Shown here one piece after another: positions 34,056-43,146 of a stretch of DNA of 64,000 nucleotides. The first letter of the stretch is position 1, and each line of letters opens with the position of its first letter. Origin of the DNA: Segatella hominis (lineage in GTDB: Bacteria; Bacteroidota; Bacteroidia; Bacteroidales; Bacteroidaceae); contig NZ_CP137559.1 in the NCBI RefSeq assembly GCF_019249725.2, positions 229,501 to 293,500 on the forward strand. Direction: 5' to 3'. A model generated the notes under the pieces. It was not told where the DNA came from, did not search any database, and saw only the letters and a list, made by a program, of their open reading frames with translations. The translations under genes were made by a program, and so were the position numbers.

Positions 34056-37010
34056 ATGAATATAACTAAGACATTTTTGATTTCATCTGCTCTGATGATG
34101 AGTGCAGGCTCTCTTTCAGCAGCAGGATATTTGCAGAATGCCAATTTCCTGACAGTCCAGTTGAAACAGCATCAGAATTTCGGTCCTAATCAGATTCGCT
34201 TACAGATAGTAAGTGATAGAATTATCCGCGTACAAGCTACTGCGGAGCAATCTTTCCGTAATAAGCAGAGTCTTATTATTGTGCCTCAGACGAGTAAGAC
34301 CAATTATAAGGTAGAAGAGCAGGGAGATCATCTGATTATCACAACTGCAGCCATGCGTGCCGTATTGAACGAGGCTACTGGTCAGATTACTTTCTATGAT
34401 CTCAAGGGAAATGTACTTCTCAATGAGGTGGCTCAGGGTGGCAAGACTTTCAAGCCTTTCACGGTACCTGATCGTGAAATCGGGGTTGATATCGCTAAGG
34501 TTCCTGAGGAGCAGAAGCATGGATGGTCATGGCATGCCCTCTTCGACAGTCCCGACAACGAAGCTTTCTATGGACTTGGCCAGCACCAGAGTGAAGAACT
34601 GAATATGAAGGGAAAGAACGAAGACCTCTTCCAATATAATACTAAGGTAAGTGTTCCTTTCGTTATCTCTAATAAAAACTATGGTATCCTCTGGGATTCT
34701 TATTCATACTGCCGATGGGGTAATCCTGACGATTATCTCCAGTTGAATCGTGCCTTCAAACTCTATGACAAGGATGGCAAGGAAGGGCAGTTGACAGGTA
34801 CATACGTAGATAAGAATGGACAGAAAATCGTTCGTGGTGAAGACAGTATCTATTTTGAATATGCTATGCCTGAGGCTTCTGAAATATGTAATCAGACAGA
34901 TAAGGGAGGTATTCAGAATCTGCCTAAGGGATTTGCTTTGAATGGTTCCAAGGTCGTTTACGAGGGTTACGTAGAGGCACCTACCAATAGCTTCTATCAG
35001 TTTATCCTCTACTACGCTGGCTATATGAAAATCTATATCGACGGCAAGTTGGTTGTCCCTGAGCGTTGGCGTACTGCTTGGAATCCTAATTCCTTCAAAT
35101 TTGAAACAGCTATTCAGAAAGGTGTGAAGACTCCTATTCGCATAGAATGGCAGCCGGATGGTGATGTATCCTACTGTGGTCTTCGTGTAGCTGCTCCTCG
35201 TTCTGAGGAGGAGAAGAAGCAATTGAGCATCTGGAGCGAGATGTCTCCTGATATGGATTACTACTTCATTGCTGGCGAGAATCTCGATGAGGTAATTTCT
35301 GGTTATCGCACTCTTACTGGTAAGGCTTCTGTGTATCCTAAGTGGGCACTTGGTTTCTGGCAGAGCCGTGAGCGCTATCAGAGCAGTGAGGATATCGAGA
35401 GCAATCTGAAGAAGTTCCGCGACCTGCATATTCCTGTAGATAATATCGTACAGGACTGGAACTACTGGCCACTCGATTCTTGGGGTAGCCATGAATTTGA
35501 GAAGAGCCGTTACCCTAATCCGCAGGCTATGCTCGATAGCGTGCATGCGATGAATGGTCGCTTCATGATTTCTGTCTGGCCTAAGTTCTATGATACCGTA
35601 AAGAATTATAAGGAATTGGATGCCAAGGGCTGGATGTATCATCAGGCCATCAAGGATGATATTCACGACTGGCTCGGCTTCCGCGGTTCTTTCTATGATG
35701 CTTATGATGCTGGTGCCCGAAAGATGTTCTGGCGACAGATGGACGAAAATCTTTACTCTAAGTATAAGTTTGGAATTGACGCTTGGTGGATGGATGCTTC
35801 TGAGCCAAACGTTCGTGACTGTACTCCGATGTGGTATCGCAAGGCTCTTTCTGGTCCTACGGCACTCGGTACATCTACAGAATATTTCAATGCTTATAGC
35901 ATCGTGAATGCTGATGCTATCTATCATGGTCAGCGCAGCGTGAATCCTAACCAGCGTGTATTCCTTCTGACTCGTTCTGGATTTGCAGGAGAACAGCGTT
36001 ATAGCACTGCTACCTGGTCGGGTGATATCGCTACCCGTTGGGAGGATATGCGTGCTCAGATGACTGCTGGCTTGAATTATTCTATGGCGGGTCTTCCTTT
36101 CTGGGGTATGGACCAGGGTGGTTTCTGTGTAGAAAACCGCTATGTGGCTGCTCAGCAGGAGTTTGACAAGACGGGTAAAGAGAATGCTGATCTGAAGGAG
36201 TGGAGAGAGTTGCAGGCTCGTTGGAATGAGTTTGGTTGCTTTGTTCCTTTATATCGTGCTCATGGTCAGTGGCCTACTCGTGAGGTGTGGAATATTGCAC
36301 CGGCAGACCATCCTGCTTACAAGAGTATCGTTTATTATGACAAACTCCGTTATCGTCTCATGCCATATCTCTATAGTATGGCCGGTATGGTTCATTTCAA
36401 AGACTATACCATGATGCGTGGATTGGTTATGGATTTCAATGGCGATGATAAAATCTATGATATCAAAGACCAATGGATGTTCGGATCAGCTTTGATGGCT
36501 TGTCCAGTGGGTGAGTATCAGAAGTATTCCCGTAATGTATATCTGCCTAAGCAGAAGGGATGGTATGATTTCTATACAGGTAAATACTATGCAGGAGGTC
36601 AGACTATTGTGGCTGAGGCTCCATACGAGAAGATTCCTGTATTCGTACCAGAAGGTGCAATACTTCCAATAGGTCCTGAGATGGAATGGAGTGACCAGAA
36701 GAAACCGGAACTTATCGACCTCTATGTATATGCCGGCAAGGATGGTTCTTATACGCTTTATGAAGATGAAGGAACCAATTACAACTACGAGAAGGGTAAG
36801 TACGCTACTATTGATTTCCAGTATAATGATGCACAGAAGACCCTCACTGTGGGTGCCCGCAAGGGTAGTTTCGATGGTATGCTTCAGAAGCGTCGCTTCA
36901 ATGTAGTCCTGGTTCAGGCTCAAAAAAATCAGGGCGTAAGCCTTGACAAGGCACCTAAGGGAAAGATGGTAAAGTATGCAGGACAGACTGTTACTGTTAA
37001 ATTGAAATAA
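34056..37010 (+). CDS. GH31 alpha-xylosidase/alpha-glucosidase with PA14 insert
   Basis: An exported 984-aa glycoside hydrolase. Signal peptide about 1-23. After the N-terminal beta-sandwich a PA14 domain is inserted (about 285-390, with YEGYVEAPTNSFYQF and YIDGKLVV). The barrel carries the nucleophile D580 in WWMDASEP and the acid/base D657 in WSGD. A GH31 with PA14 inserted in this place is the arrangement of alpha-xylosidases that strip xylose from xyloglucan oligosaccharides in Bacteroides. With the beta-galactosidase and second GH31 that follow, this supports a xyloglucan side-chain role, although alpha-glucosidase activity is not excluded. Confidence 0.92.
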   Translation: MNITKTFLISSALMMSAGSLSAAGYLQNANFLTVQLKQHQNFGPNQIRLQIVSDRIIRVQATAEQSFRNKQSLIIVPQTSKTNYKVEEQGDHLIITTAAMRAVLNEATGQITFYDLKGNVLLNEVAQGGKTFKPFTVPDREIGVDIAKVPEEQKHGWSWHALFDSPDNEAFYGLGQHQSEELNMKGKNEDLFQYNTKVSVPFVISNKNYGILWDSYSYCRWGNPDDYLQLNRAFKLYDKDGKEGQLTGTYVDKNGQKIVRGEDSIYFEYAMPEASEICNQTDKGGIQNLPKGFALNGSKVVYEGYVEAPTNSFYQFILYYAGYMKIYIDGKLVVPERWRTAWNPNSFKFETAIQKGVKTPIRIEWQPDGDVSYCGLRVAAPRSEEEKKQLSIWSEMSPDMDYYFIAGENLDEVISGYRTLTGKASVYPKWALGFWQSRERYQSSEDIESNLKKFRDLHIPVDNIVQDWNYWPLDSWGSHEFEKSRYPNPQAMLDSVHAMNGRFMISVWPKFYDTVKNYKELDAKGWMYHQAIKDDIHDWLGFRGSFYDAYDAGARKMFWRQMDENLYSKYKFGIDAWWMDASEPNVRDCTPMWYRKALSGPTALGTSTEYFNAYSIVNADAIYHGQRSVNPNQRVFLLTRSGFAGEQRYSTATWSGDIATRWEDMRAQMTAGLNYSMAGLPFWGMDQGGFCVENRYVAAQQEFDKTGKENADLKEWRELQARWNEFGCFVPLYRAHGQWPTREVWNIAPADHPAYKSIVYYDKLRYRLMPYLYSMAGMVHFKDYTMMRGLVMDFNGDDKIYDIKDQWMFGSALMACPVGEYQKYSRNVYLPKQKGWYDFYTGKYYAGGQTIVAEAPYEKIPVFVPEGAILPIGPEMEWSDQKKPELIDLYVYAGKDGSYTLYEDEGTNYNYEKGKYATIDFQYNDAQKTLTVGARKGSFDGMLQKRRFNVVLVQAQKNQGVSLDKAPKGKMVKYAGQTVTVKLK

Positions 37011-37015
37011 TCTAA

Positions 37016-37109
37016 TCTCCCGCAGATTCCACAGATTCCACAGAACTTTTGTTGTTATCCCAGAGATGATAAATCTGTGAAAATCCGTGCAATCTGTGGG
37101 ATTTTTTGT
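37016..37109 (+). terminator. Long imperfect palindrome between the GH31 and GH2 genes
   Basis: CCCGCAGATTCCACAGATTC (from 37019) is largely complementary to a stretch ending AATCTGTGGGATTTTTTG near 37109. The trailing T tract makes it a plausible partial terminator, and the CGCAGATT/ACAGATT phrase is a common intergenic repeat style. Confidence 0.65.
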
Positions 37110-37117
37110 TGATAAGA

Positions 37118-39589
37118 ATGAATAAGAAAAAAATATTTAGCTTAGCTTTGATGAGTGGACTTTTCGCTCTTCAGATGAGTGCCCGCGAACATCAGTCTTT
37201 TGATAAAGATTGGCTTTTCATTTTAGCCGATAGTTCCGGTATGCAGAAAACTGCGTATTCTGATGGGCATTGGCGAAGTTTAAATCTACCTCACGATTGG
37301 GCGATAGAGGGTGACTTCTCTCCATCAAATCCTTCGGGTGCCAGTGGTGGTGCTCTTCCGGGAGGTATTGGATGGTATCGCAAGCATTTCTCTCTGAATT
37401 CTCACGAAAAGTACGACCGCTTTACTATCACCTTCGATGGTGTATATATGAACTCCACCGTCTTCATCAATGGACATAAACTCGGTACACGTCCTTATGG
37501 ATATAGCACTTTTGAATACGATCTTACACCTTATATTAATAAGGAGGGCGATAACGTAATTGCCGTGAAGGTAGATAACAGCGACCAACCGAACAGCCGC
37601 TGGTATTCTGGGTGCGGTATCTATCGTCATGTTTGGATTACCAAGACTATGAAAGCGGCATATATTCCTCAGTGGGGACAATATGTTTCTACCACTCCGA
37701 AAGGTGATGTAAAGGTAAAGGTGGATTTTCTGACTACTGATCAAAAGTTAAAGATTTCTGTAAGAAATACCATTTACGATGCCGATGGAAGAGTGGTGGC
37801 AAGAAGCCAGGGTAGTCAGGAACAGAAACTCAAGGTTAAGAATCCGCATCGCTGGGATATTGGAAAGGGATACCTTTATACCTTGAAAAGTGAATTAGTG
37901 GCTAATGGAAAGGTAGTTGATGAGGTTACAACTACTACTGGCTTCCGGGATGTGAGGTTTGATGCCAAGAAAGGTTTCTTCCTAAATGGAAAAAATATCA
38001 AGATCAATGGTGTCTGCGAGCATCATGATTTCGGATGTCTGGGAGCGGCCCTGAATGAGGATGCTATGCATCGTAAACTCACTATTCTCAGGGATATGGG
38101 GGTAAATGCCATCAGAAGTAGTCATAATCCTCCTGCTCCTGAACTCTTGAATATGTGTGATTCGATGGGTATTCTCGTGATGGATGAGAGCTTCGATATG
38201 TGGCGTCGTAAGAAATCAAATGGCGATTATGCACGTTTTTTTGATGAATGGCATCAACGCGATCTCTCCGATTTGGTAAAGCGTGACCGTAACCATCCGA
38301 GCATTATCATGTGGAGTATAGGCAACGAGGTGTTGGAACAATGGTCGGATGCAGCTGCTGATACGCTTACTCTGGAACAGGCCAACCTGATTCTGAATGC
38401 CGGTCATGATGCTTCTTCTCTGGCACATAGTGATGAACTGAGTGTCAATTCGCTTCTTACCCAGCATCTTGCCAGCATTGTTAAGGAGCATGATCCATGG
38501 GGCTGTCGTCCTGTAACTGCTGGTTGTAATGAGCCTGATCCGAAGAATCATCTCTTTAAGAGTGGTGCCATCGACGTCATCGGATTCAATTATCATCACC
38601 AGTGGGTCAAGGATGTGCCGAAGAATTTCCCTAACAAACCGTTCATCCTTTCAGAAAGTGTATCAGCATTGCAGACACGCGGTTATTACATGATGCCAAG
38701 TGATAGTATCTATACTGCTCCTAAAGCATGGTGGTTACCATATAGTGACCCTTCTTATAAATGTTCTGCTTATGATAATATGCATGCTTCCTGGAGTAGT
38801 ACCCACGAGGAGACCTGGGATGTTGTGAAGCATAACGATTTCGTAGGAGGACAGTTTATCTGGACGGGTTTTGATTATATTGGCGAACCGACTCCGTATG
38901 CTTATCCTGCTCGCAGTAGCTATTTTGGAATTATCGATTTAGCGGGTCTTCCTAAGGATAGCTATTATATGTATCAGAGTGAGTGGACGCAGAAGAATGT
39001 TCTCCATCTTTTCCCACACTGGAATTGGATTCCGGGTCAGACGATTGATATGTGGTGTTATTACAACCATGCTGACGAGGTAGAACTTTTTGTGAATGGA
39101 AAAAGTCAGGGTATTCGTAAAAAACGGATTTTTAAGGCTGATAATGTAGGCAAGGAATACGAGAAATCTACGGAATATCATGTGGTGTGGCGAGTAAAAT
39201 TTGAACCGGGAGAAGTGAAGGTCGTCGCAAGAAAGAATGGAAAGCAGGTTGCTGTTCAATCTATCCAGACTGCTGGAGCTCCTGATCATATTGTTTTGAA
39301 AAAGACCTATCAAGGCAATCTTGCATATGGTTCTTCTGAGCCAACAACTTTCGTAGAAGTAAATGTCGTGGATAAGGATGGCAATCTTTGTCCTCGTGCT
39401 GAAAATCAGATTTTCTTCTCATCTGATGCCCACATTCTTGGAACAGATAATGGATGTCAAACCTCTTTGGAGCGTTTTACCGATCCGAAGCGTAAGGCAT
39501 TCTTTGGTAAATGCATCGTAGTTCTGAAAGGAAAAGGTACACTTAAAGCACAGGCGCCTGATCTGAAAGAAGCGATATTGAATTTCTAA
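37118..39589 (+). CDS. GH2 family beta-galactosidase-type enzyme
   Basis: An exported 823-aa glycoside hydrolase. Signal peptide (about 1-21, ending MSARE), then sugar-binding and immunoglobulin-like domains, the TIM barrel with acid/base E404 (SIGNEV) and nucleophile E513 (FILSES), and C-terminal beta-sandwich domains of the DUF4982 type. It would remove terminal beta-linked galactose (or a related sugar) from oligosaccharides. The ATG at 37118 is chosen because the signal peptide begins there; an in-frame TTG upstream lies inside the palindrome. It stands between two GH31 genes on one strand. Confidence 0.93.
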   Translation: MNKKKIFSLALMSGLFALQMSAREHQSFDKDWLFILADSSGMQKTAYSDGHWRSLNLPHDWAIEGDFSPSNPSGASGGALPGGIGWYRKHFSLNSHEKYDRFTITFDGVYMNSTVFINGHKLGTRPYGYSTFEYDLTPYINKEGDNVIAVKVDNSDQPNSRWYSGCGIYRHVWITKTMKAAYIPQWGQYVSTTPKGDVKVKVDFLTTDQKLKISVRNTIYDADGRVVARSQGSQEQKLKVKNPHRWDIGKGYLYTLKSELVANGKVVDEVTTTTGFRDVRFDAKKGFFLNGKNIKINGVCEHHDFGCLGAALNEDAMHRKLTILRDMGVNAIRSSHNPPAPELLNMCDSMGILVMDESFDMWRRKKSNGDYARFFDEWHQRDLSDLVKRDRNHPSIIMWSIGNEVLEQWSDAAADTLTLEQANLILNAGHDASSLAHSDELSVNSLLTQHLASIVKEHDPWGCRPVTAGCNEPDPKNHLFKSGAIDVIGFNYHHQWVKDVPKNFPNKPFILSESVSALQTRGYYMMPSDSIYTAPKAWWLPYSDPSYKCSAYDNMHASWSSTHEETWDVVKHNDFVGGQFIWTGFDYIGEPTPYAYPARSSYFGIIDLAGLPKDSYYMYQSEWTQKNVLHLFPHWNWIPGQTIDMWCYYNHADEVELFVNGKSQGIRKKRIFKADNVGKEYEKSTEYHVVWRVKFEPGEVKVVARKNGKQVAVQSIQTAGAPDHIVLKKTYQGNLAYGSSEPTTFVEVNVVDKDGNLCPRAENQIFFSSDAHILGTDNGCQTSLERFTDPKRKAFFGKCIVVLKGKGTLKAQAPDLKEAILNF

Positions 39590-39650
39590 ATGAGAAAGTA
39601 ATTATATTGAAATTCTCAATCGGAAAGAAATATTCTAATTCTAAATTTTT

Positions 39651-39684
39651 AGTAATCAGGGGGATTTTCCTCTGATTACTTTTA
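39651..39684 (+). terminator. Terminator between the GH2 gene and the second GH31 gene
   Basis: AGTAATCAG (39651-39659) pairs with CTGATTACT (39672-39680), followed by TTTTAAT. The sequence AATTATATTGAAAT occurs on both sides of it (39600 and 39688). The hairpin may reduce expression of the last gene relative to the first two. Confidence 0.75.
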
Positions 39685-39701
39685 ATAATTATATTGAAAT
39701 C

Positions 39702-42119
39702 ATGAAAAAATCAATTTTAACCCTATGCGCTTTGGCTTCTGTTATAACGAGTCAGGCGCAATTGAAAACTAATAATGGCATAGAGTACCTGCAATGTCAG
39801 GCTCCCGATATGTCGGGCGACTTCTGTGATTTGGCAAATACCTATTTCCTCGCTGATAGTATTGCAGGATTTGATACGAATAAAGGCGAAGGATTGCTGA
39901 ACTGGAAGCGTTATCGTCTGGCTCCTCGTCAAGCTTTTAATCTGAATGGTTACTGGCCAGTTCGTATGCAGATGCTTGATTTTCCGGATACTCAGTATGA
40001 TAACGATCCCAACTTGAAAATCAAAATACAGAAAATAAGTAATCGTTCCTTACGGGTTACTATTTTTACTTCACCGATAGAACCGAAAATGAACGATGCT
40101 GAAGATCCAATGTTTGCACCTGATTTTATTGCTGGAAATGCAGGCAATAGTAACAATCGTATTGGCAAAGGAAGTTGGAATACTTCTGCATCGGCAAAAA
40201 GTATCGTATATAAGAATGAAAGTGGTGAACTGGAGATACAGAAATACCCATTCCGCTTGATCTTACGAGATGCACAAGGAAAGATACTTACTCAAACCCG
40301 TCATATTGTTGATAATGACAGTACGCAAGTAAAACTTCTACCGTTCAATTTTATTAAGCGTGGAAGCGATAATTCTCGTAGTATCAATCCTGTTTTTTTG
40401 CTTTCTCCAGGTGAGCGAATCTATGGATGTGGTGAAAGTTTTACTTCCCTCAACAAGGTGGGGCAGAAGGTAAATATCTCTGTCGTAGATCCTCAAGGAC
40501 CGGAAACTGATGGTATGTATAAGCCGGTTCCGTTTTATTTCTCTAATAGGGGATATGGATTTTTTATGCATACGTCTGCTCCTACAACAGCGGATTTCGG
40601 AGCAAGTTATATCGGTGCACAGCGTTTGTTCATGGGCGATGAGGTCATGGATTTCTTTATATTCTTTGGCGAACCTAAAGATATTCTGGACCAATATACG
40701 CACGTGACAGGTAAATCACCCATGTTGCCGCTTTGGACTTTCGGTACTTGGATGAGCCGCATTTCTTATTTCTCTCAGAAAGAAGGTTTGGAAATCGCTC
40801 ATCAGTTAAGAAGCAACCATATACCGGCTGATGTGATTCATTTTGATACAGGTTGGTTTGGAGTAGACTGGCAGTGTGACTATGAATTTTCTAAAGATCG
40901 TTTTAAAGATCCAGTGGGTATGTTGAAAACCTTGAAAAAAGAGGGGTTCCATACTTGTCTTTGGCAGTTACCATATTTTACTCCTAAAAACCGTTATTTC
41001 CATGAATTAGTGGATGAAGGGATGGCAGTCCGTAATGCGAATGGTACCTTGAATTATGAGGATGCCGTGCTTGATCTGAGTAATCCTAAAACAATCTCTT
41101 GGTATCAAGATAAGATTGCTCGTCTTATAAAACAAGGTGTAAGTGTAATCAAGTGTGATTTTGGAGAGGCTGCTCCTTATGACGGACTTTATGCAAGCGG
41201 TAAAACTGGTTTTTATGAACATAATCTTTATCCGTTGAGATATAATCAGGCACTTTGGGAAGCCGTAAAATCTAATTCTGAAGAGCAGGAGGGTGTTATT
41301 TGGGCCCGCAGTGCATGGGCAGGAAGTCAGAGATACCCTTTGCATTGGGGTGGTGATGCTGCCACTAACGAAGTGGGAAGTGTTGGTATGTTAGGCGATC
41401 TTAGGGGTGGCTTGAGCTTTGGTTTGAGTGGTTTCTCTTTCTGGAGTCATGATATGGGCGGATTTGTTACTAAGAGTCCTGATGATCTTTATCGCCGCTG
41501 GTTGCCATTTGGATTTTTGAGTTCACATACTCGTGCACATGGTGCACCTCCTACAGAACCTTGGCTGATTAGCAAGGATTTTACTGATGCATTCCGCACA
41601 TGTGCAGAAATGAAATATCAACTGATGCCGTATGTGTTTACACAGGCCAAGGAGTGTTCTGACAAAGGACTGCCTATGGTTAGAGCGCTTTTCGTAGAGT
41701 TTCCTCATGATGCTGGAGCGTGGCTTGTTGAGGACGAATATATGTTTGGCTCCCAAATCCTGGTTGCTCCGCTTTTAGAGAGAGGGCATCAGCGTTCTGT
41801 ATATCTTCCTGCGGGAAAGTGGATAGATTATCAGAATGGAAAAGTTTATGAAGGTGGGTATCAGAATATCGCAATTCCTACCGCAGAAGAAGTTGCTGCA
41901 TATTCAGAGAAATCTGGTCTGCCTAATGTAAGTAAGCCTGTTCCTTGTATTATTTTAGTGAGGGATGGTAGCCTGATACCGCAAGTTCCTATAGCGCAGA
42001 GTACGAGTCAAATAGACTGGTCTAAGCTTACATGGAAAGCTTTTAAGGTGGATGCTCCTCTTTGTACAGGTTATTTATATAAACCAGGAAGTACTGAAAT
42101 AGAGGTAGTTAAACGCTAA
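39702..42119 (+). CDS. GH31 family alpha-xylosidase (YicI-like)
   Basis: An exported 805-aa GH31 enzyme of a different branch from the first. Signal peptide about 1-19 (ending SQAQ). The nucleophile is D486 in VIKCDFGEAAP and the acid/base D552 in HWGGDAATNE; the KxDFGE form is typical of the YicI alpha-xylosidase branch. It has no PA14 insert. Together with the first GH31 and the GH2 it would dismantle alpha-xylosyl-containing oligosaccharides in the periplasm. There are no SusC/SusD genes or endo-glucanase nearby. Confidence 0.92.
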   Translation: MKKSILTLCALASVITSQAQLKTNNGIEYLQCQAPDMSGDFCDLANTYFLADSIAGFDTNKGEGLLNWKRYRLAPRQAFNLNGYWPVRMQMLDFPDTQYDNDPNLKIKIQKISNRSLRVTIFTSPIEPKMNDAEDPMFAPDFIAGNAGNSNNRIGKGSWNTSASAKSIVYKNESGELEIQKYPFRLILRDAQGKILTQTRHIVDNDSTQVKLLPFNFIKRGSDNSRSINPVFLLSPGERIYGCGESFTSLNKVGQKVNISVVDPQGPETDGMYKPVPFYFSNRGYGFFMHTSAPTTADFGASYIGAQRLFMGDEVMDFFIFFGEPKDILDQYTHVTGKSPMLPLWTFGTWMSRISYFSQKEGLEIAHQLRSNHIPADVIHFDTGWFGVDWQCDYEFSKDRFKDPVGMLKTLKKEGFHTCLWQLPYFTPKNRYFHELVDEGMAVRNANGTLNYEDAVLDLSNPKTISWYQDKIARLIKQGVSVIKCDFGEAAPYDGLYASGKTGFYEHNLYPLRYNQALWEAVKSNSEEQEGVIWARSAWAGSQRYPLHWGGDAATNEVGSVGMLGDLRGGLSFGLSGFSFWSHDMGGFVTKSPDDLYRRWLPFGFLSSHTRAHGAPPTEPWLISKDFTDAFRTCAEMKYQLMPYVFTQAKECSDKGLPMVRALFVEFPHDAGAWLVEDEYMFGSQILVAPLLERGHQRSVYLPAGKWIDYQNGKVYEGGYQNIAIPTAEEVAAYSEKSGLPNVSKPVPCIILVRDGSLIPQVPIAQSTSQIDWSKLTWKAFKVDAPLCTGYLYKPGSTEIEVVKR

Positions 42120-42156
42120 CAAAACCGATTTTTTTGTTTTTCACAATATCTTTAAA

Positions 42157-42198
42157 AAAATAACCAAGACAAAATTCGTTAGTCTTGGTTATTTTGTT
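42157..42198 (+). terminator. Terminator of the second GH31 gene, overlapping the next promoter
   Basis: AAAATAACCAAGAC (42157-42170) pairs perfectly with GTCTTGGTTATTTT (42182-42195) across an 11-base loop and runs into GTTT. The -7 box of the following acetyltransferase gene begins at 42199, so the -33 region of that promoter lies within this hairpin. Confidence 0.85.
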
Positions 42199-42206
42199 TA
42201 TCTTTG
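42199..42206 (+). promoter_or_regulatory. -7 box (TATCTTTG) of the acetyltransferase gene
   Basis: TATCTTTG lies only 8 bases ahead of the ATG at 42215, so the predicted transcript has a leader of about 0-4 bases. Confidence 0.65.
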
Positions 42207-42214
42207 CAAGCATT

Positions 42215-42793
42215 ATGAAGATAAAAATAGAAAATGCTACGCCTGACATGGCTTCTCATATAGCATCGCTCATCATGGAGGCGATGAATGCTGAGTGTTG
42301 TCAAAACTTTGCTGGACCTAAGCATACATTGGTTGACTTTCATCGCATGATGACCCGTTTGGTCGAGATGGAAGATAGCCAATATAGTTATCGTAATGTC
42401 TTGGCTGCCTATACCTCTGGTGGCATATTGGCTGGTATCTGTGTTGCTTATGATGGTGGTAAACTCCATCAGCTCCGTCGCCGATTCTATGAAGCAGCAT
42501 TGGAAGCTTTCGGAATTGATTATACAGGCATGACTGATGAGACAGAGGATGGTGAGTTCTATATTGACAGTCTCGCCGTCTCCAGTAATTTCCGTGGAAA
42601 GGGCATTGCTTCTCAGTTGCTTCAGGCTACTATTGAGCGTGGGGCAGAATTTGGAATACCAACAGTCGGTTTGCTTGTCGATAAAGGTAATCCTAAAGCT
42701 GAGGCTCTCTATCAGCGTCTTGGTTTTGTTTATGTAAATGATTCTACATGGGGGGGACATCCGATGAGGCATTTACAGTATAAGCATGACTGA
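42215..42793 (+). CDS. GNAT-family N-acetyltransferase
   Basis: A cytosolic 192-aa acetyltransferase using acetyl-CoA. The acetyl-CoA motif is seen in SLAVSSNFRGKGIASQLLQ, and the later part NPKAEALYQRLGF is the usual C-terminal GNAT mark. The start at 42215 (MKIKIENATPDM) is preferred because the extra upstream residues are hydrophobic, lie before the predicted promoter box, and do not belong to the fold. The acceptor (small molecule or protein) cannot be told. The gene is separate from the glycosidase operon, closed off by the terminator before it. Confidence 0.88.
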   Translation: MKIKIENATPDMASHIASLIMEAMNAECCQNFAGPKHTLVDFHRMMTRLVEMEDSQYSYRNVLAAYTSGGILAGICVAYDGGKLHQLRRRFYEAALEAFGIDYTGMTDETEDGEFYIDSLAVSSNFRGKGIASQLLQATIERGAEFGIPTVGLLVDKGNPKAEALYQRLGFVYVNDSTWGGHPMRHLQYKHD

Positions 42794-42866
42794 TAGCTGA
42801 TATTTGTTGCATAATGTCTTTGGCGTGATATTCGTCATGTTAACGACTATAGTGCAAAGAGTTGTG

Positions 42867-42878
42867 CAAACGTTTGCT
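42867..42878. promoter_or_regulatory. Perfect LacI-type palindrome GCAAACGTTTGC
   Basis: A 12-bp perfect palindrome with the same AAACGTTT core as the site at the LacI gene promoter (27608-27621). It lies about 60 bases upstream of the -7 box of a candidate small RNA and not next to a coding-gene promoter. Confidence 0.65.
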
Positions 42879-42933
42879 CAAGTAAAAGTGCAAAAAACTA
42901 ATATAAATGCATCCAACTTATTACTTTTTGTCG

Positions 42934-42941
42934 TACCTTTG
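42934..42941 (+). promoter_or_regulatory. -7 box (TACCTTTG) of the candidate small RNA
   Basis: TACCTTTGCA fits the consensus strongly; no clear -33 TTTG is present at the right distance. Confidence 0.5.
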
Positions 42942-42946
42942 CAATC

Positions 42947-43130
42947 AGAAAAAGGTTTTAGGTTTTTCATATAGGTAAAGTATAGGTTATAGCTGAATTA
43001 CTGTAGGTATTCAGTTTCTCGGTAGAAAGTAAGTTTTTAGGTTTAGGTTGAATAAAATTTTATTAGTTTTTGTTGATTTAGTAAAAAGAATTGTCCTGAC
43101 TGCGTGATGTAGTCAGGACAATTTTGTTTA
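42947..43130 (+). ncRNA. Candidate small RNA, ~185 nt
   Basis: Between a -7 box and a very strong terminator there is no ATG-initiated frame. The interval has several TAGGTTT/TAGGTAT phrases and a small hairpin (CTGAAT...ATTCAG, about 42992-43013). This layout suits a regulatory RNA. Alternatively the terminator serves only the minus-strand symporter gene that ends at 43147 and the -7 box is fortuitous. Confidence 0.4.
43089..43130. terminator. Strong bidirectional terminator
   Basis: AATTGTCCTGACT (43089-43101) and AGTCAGGACAATT (43111-43123) form a perfect 13-bp stem with a 9-base loop. On the plus strand TTGTTTATAT follows; on the minus strand CTTTTTAC follows. It closes the symporter gene on the minus strand and any plus-strand transcript of this gap. 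Confidence 0.9.
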
Positions 43131-43146
43131 TATGGATGCAAGAACT

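Noticed and set aside
34704..35927. 407-codon open frame on the minus strand
   Set aside because: Antisense of the GH31 gene, which has its catalytic residues in this interval.
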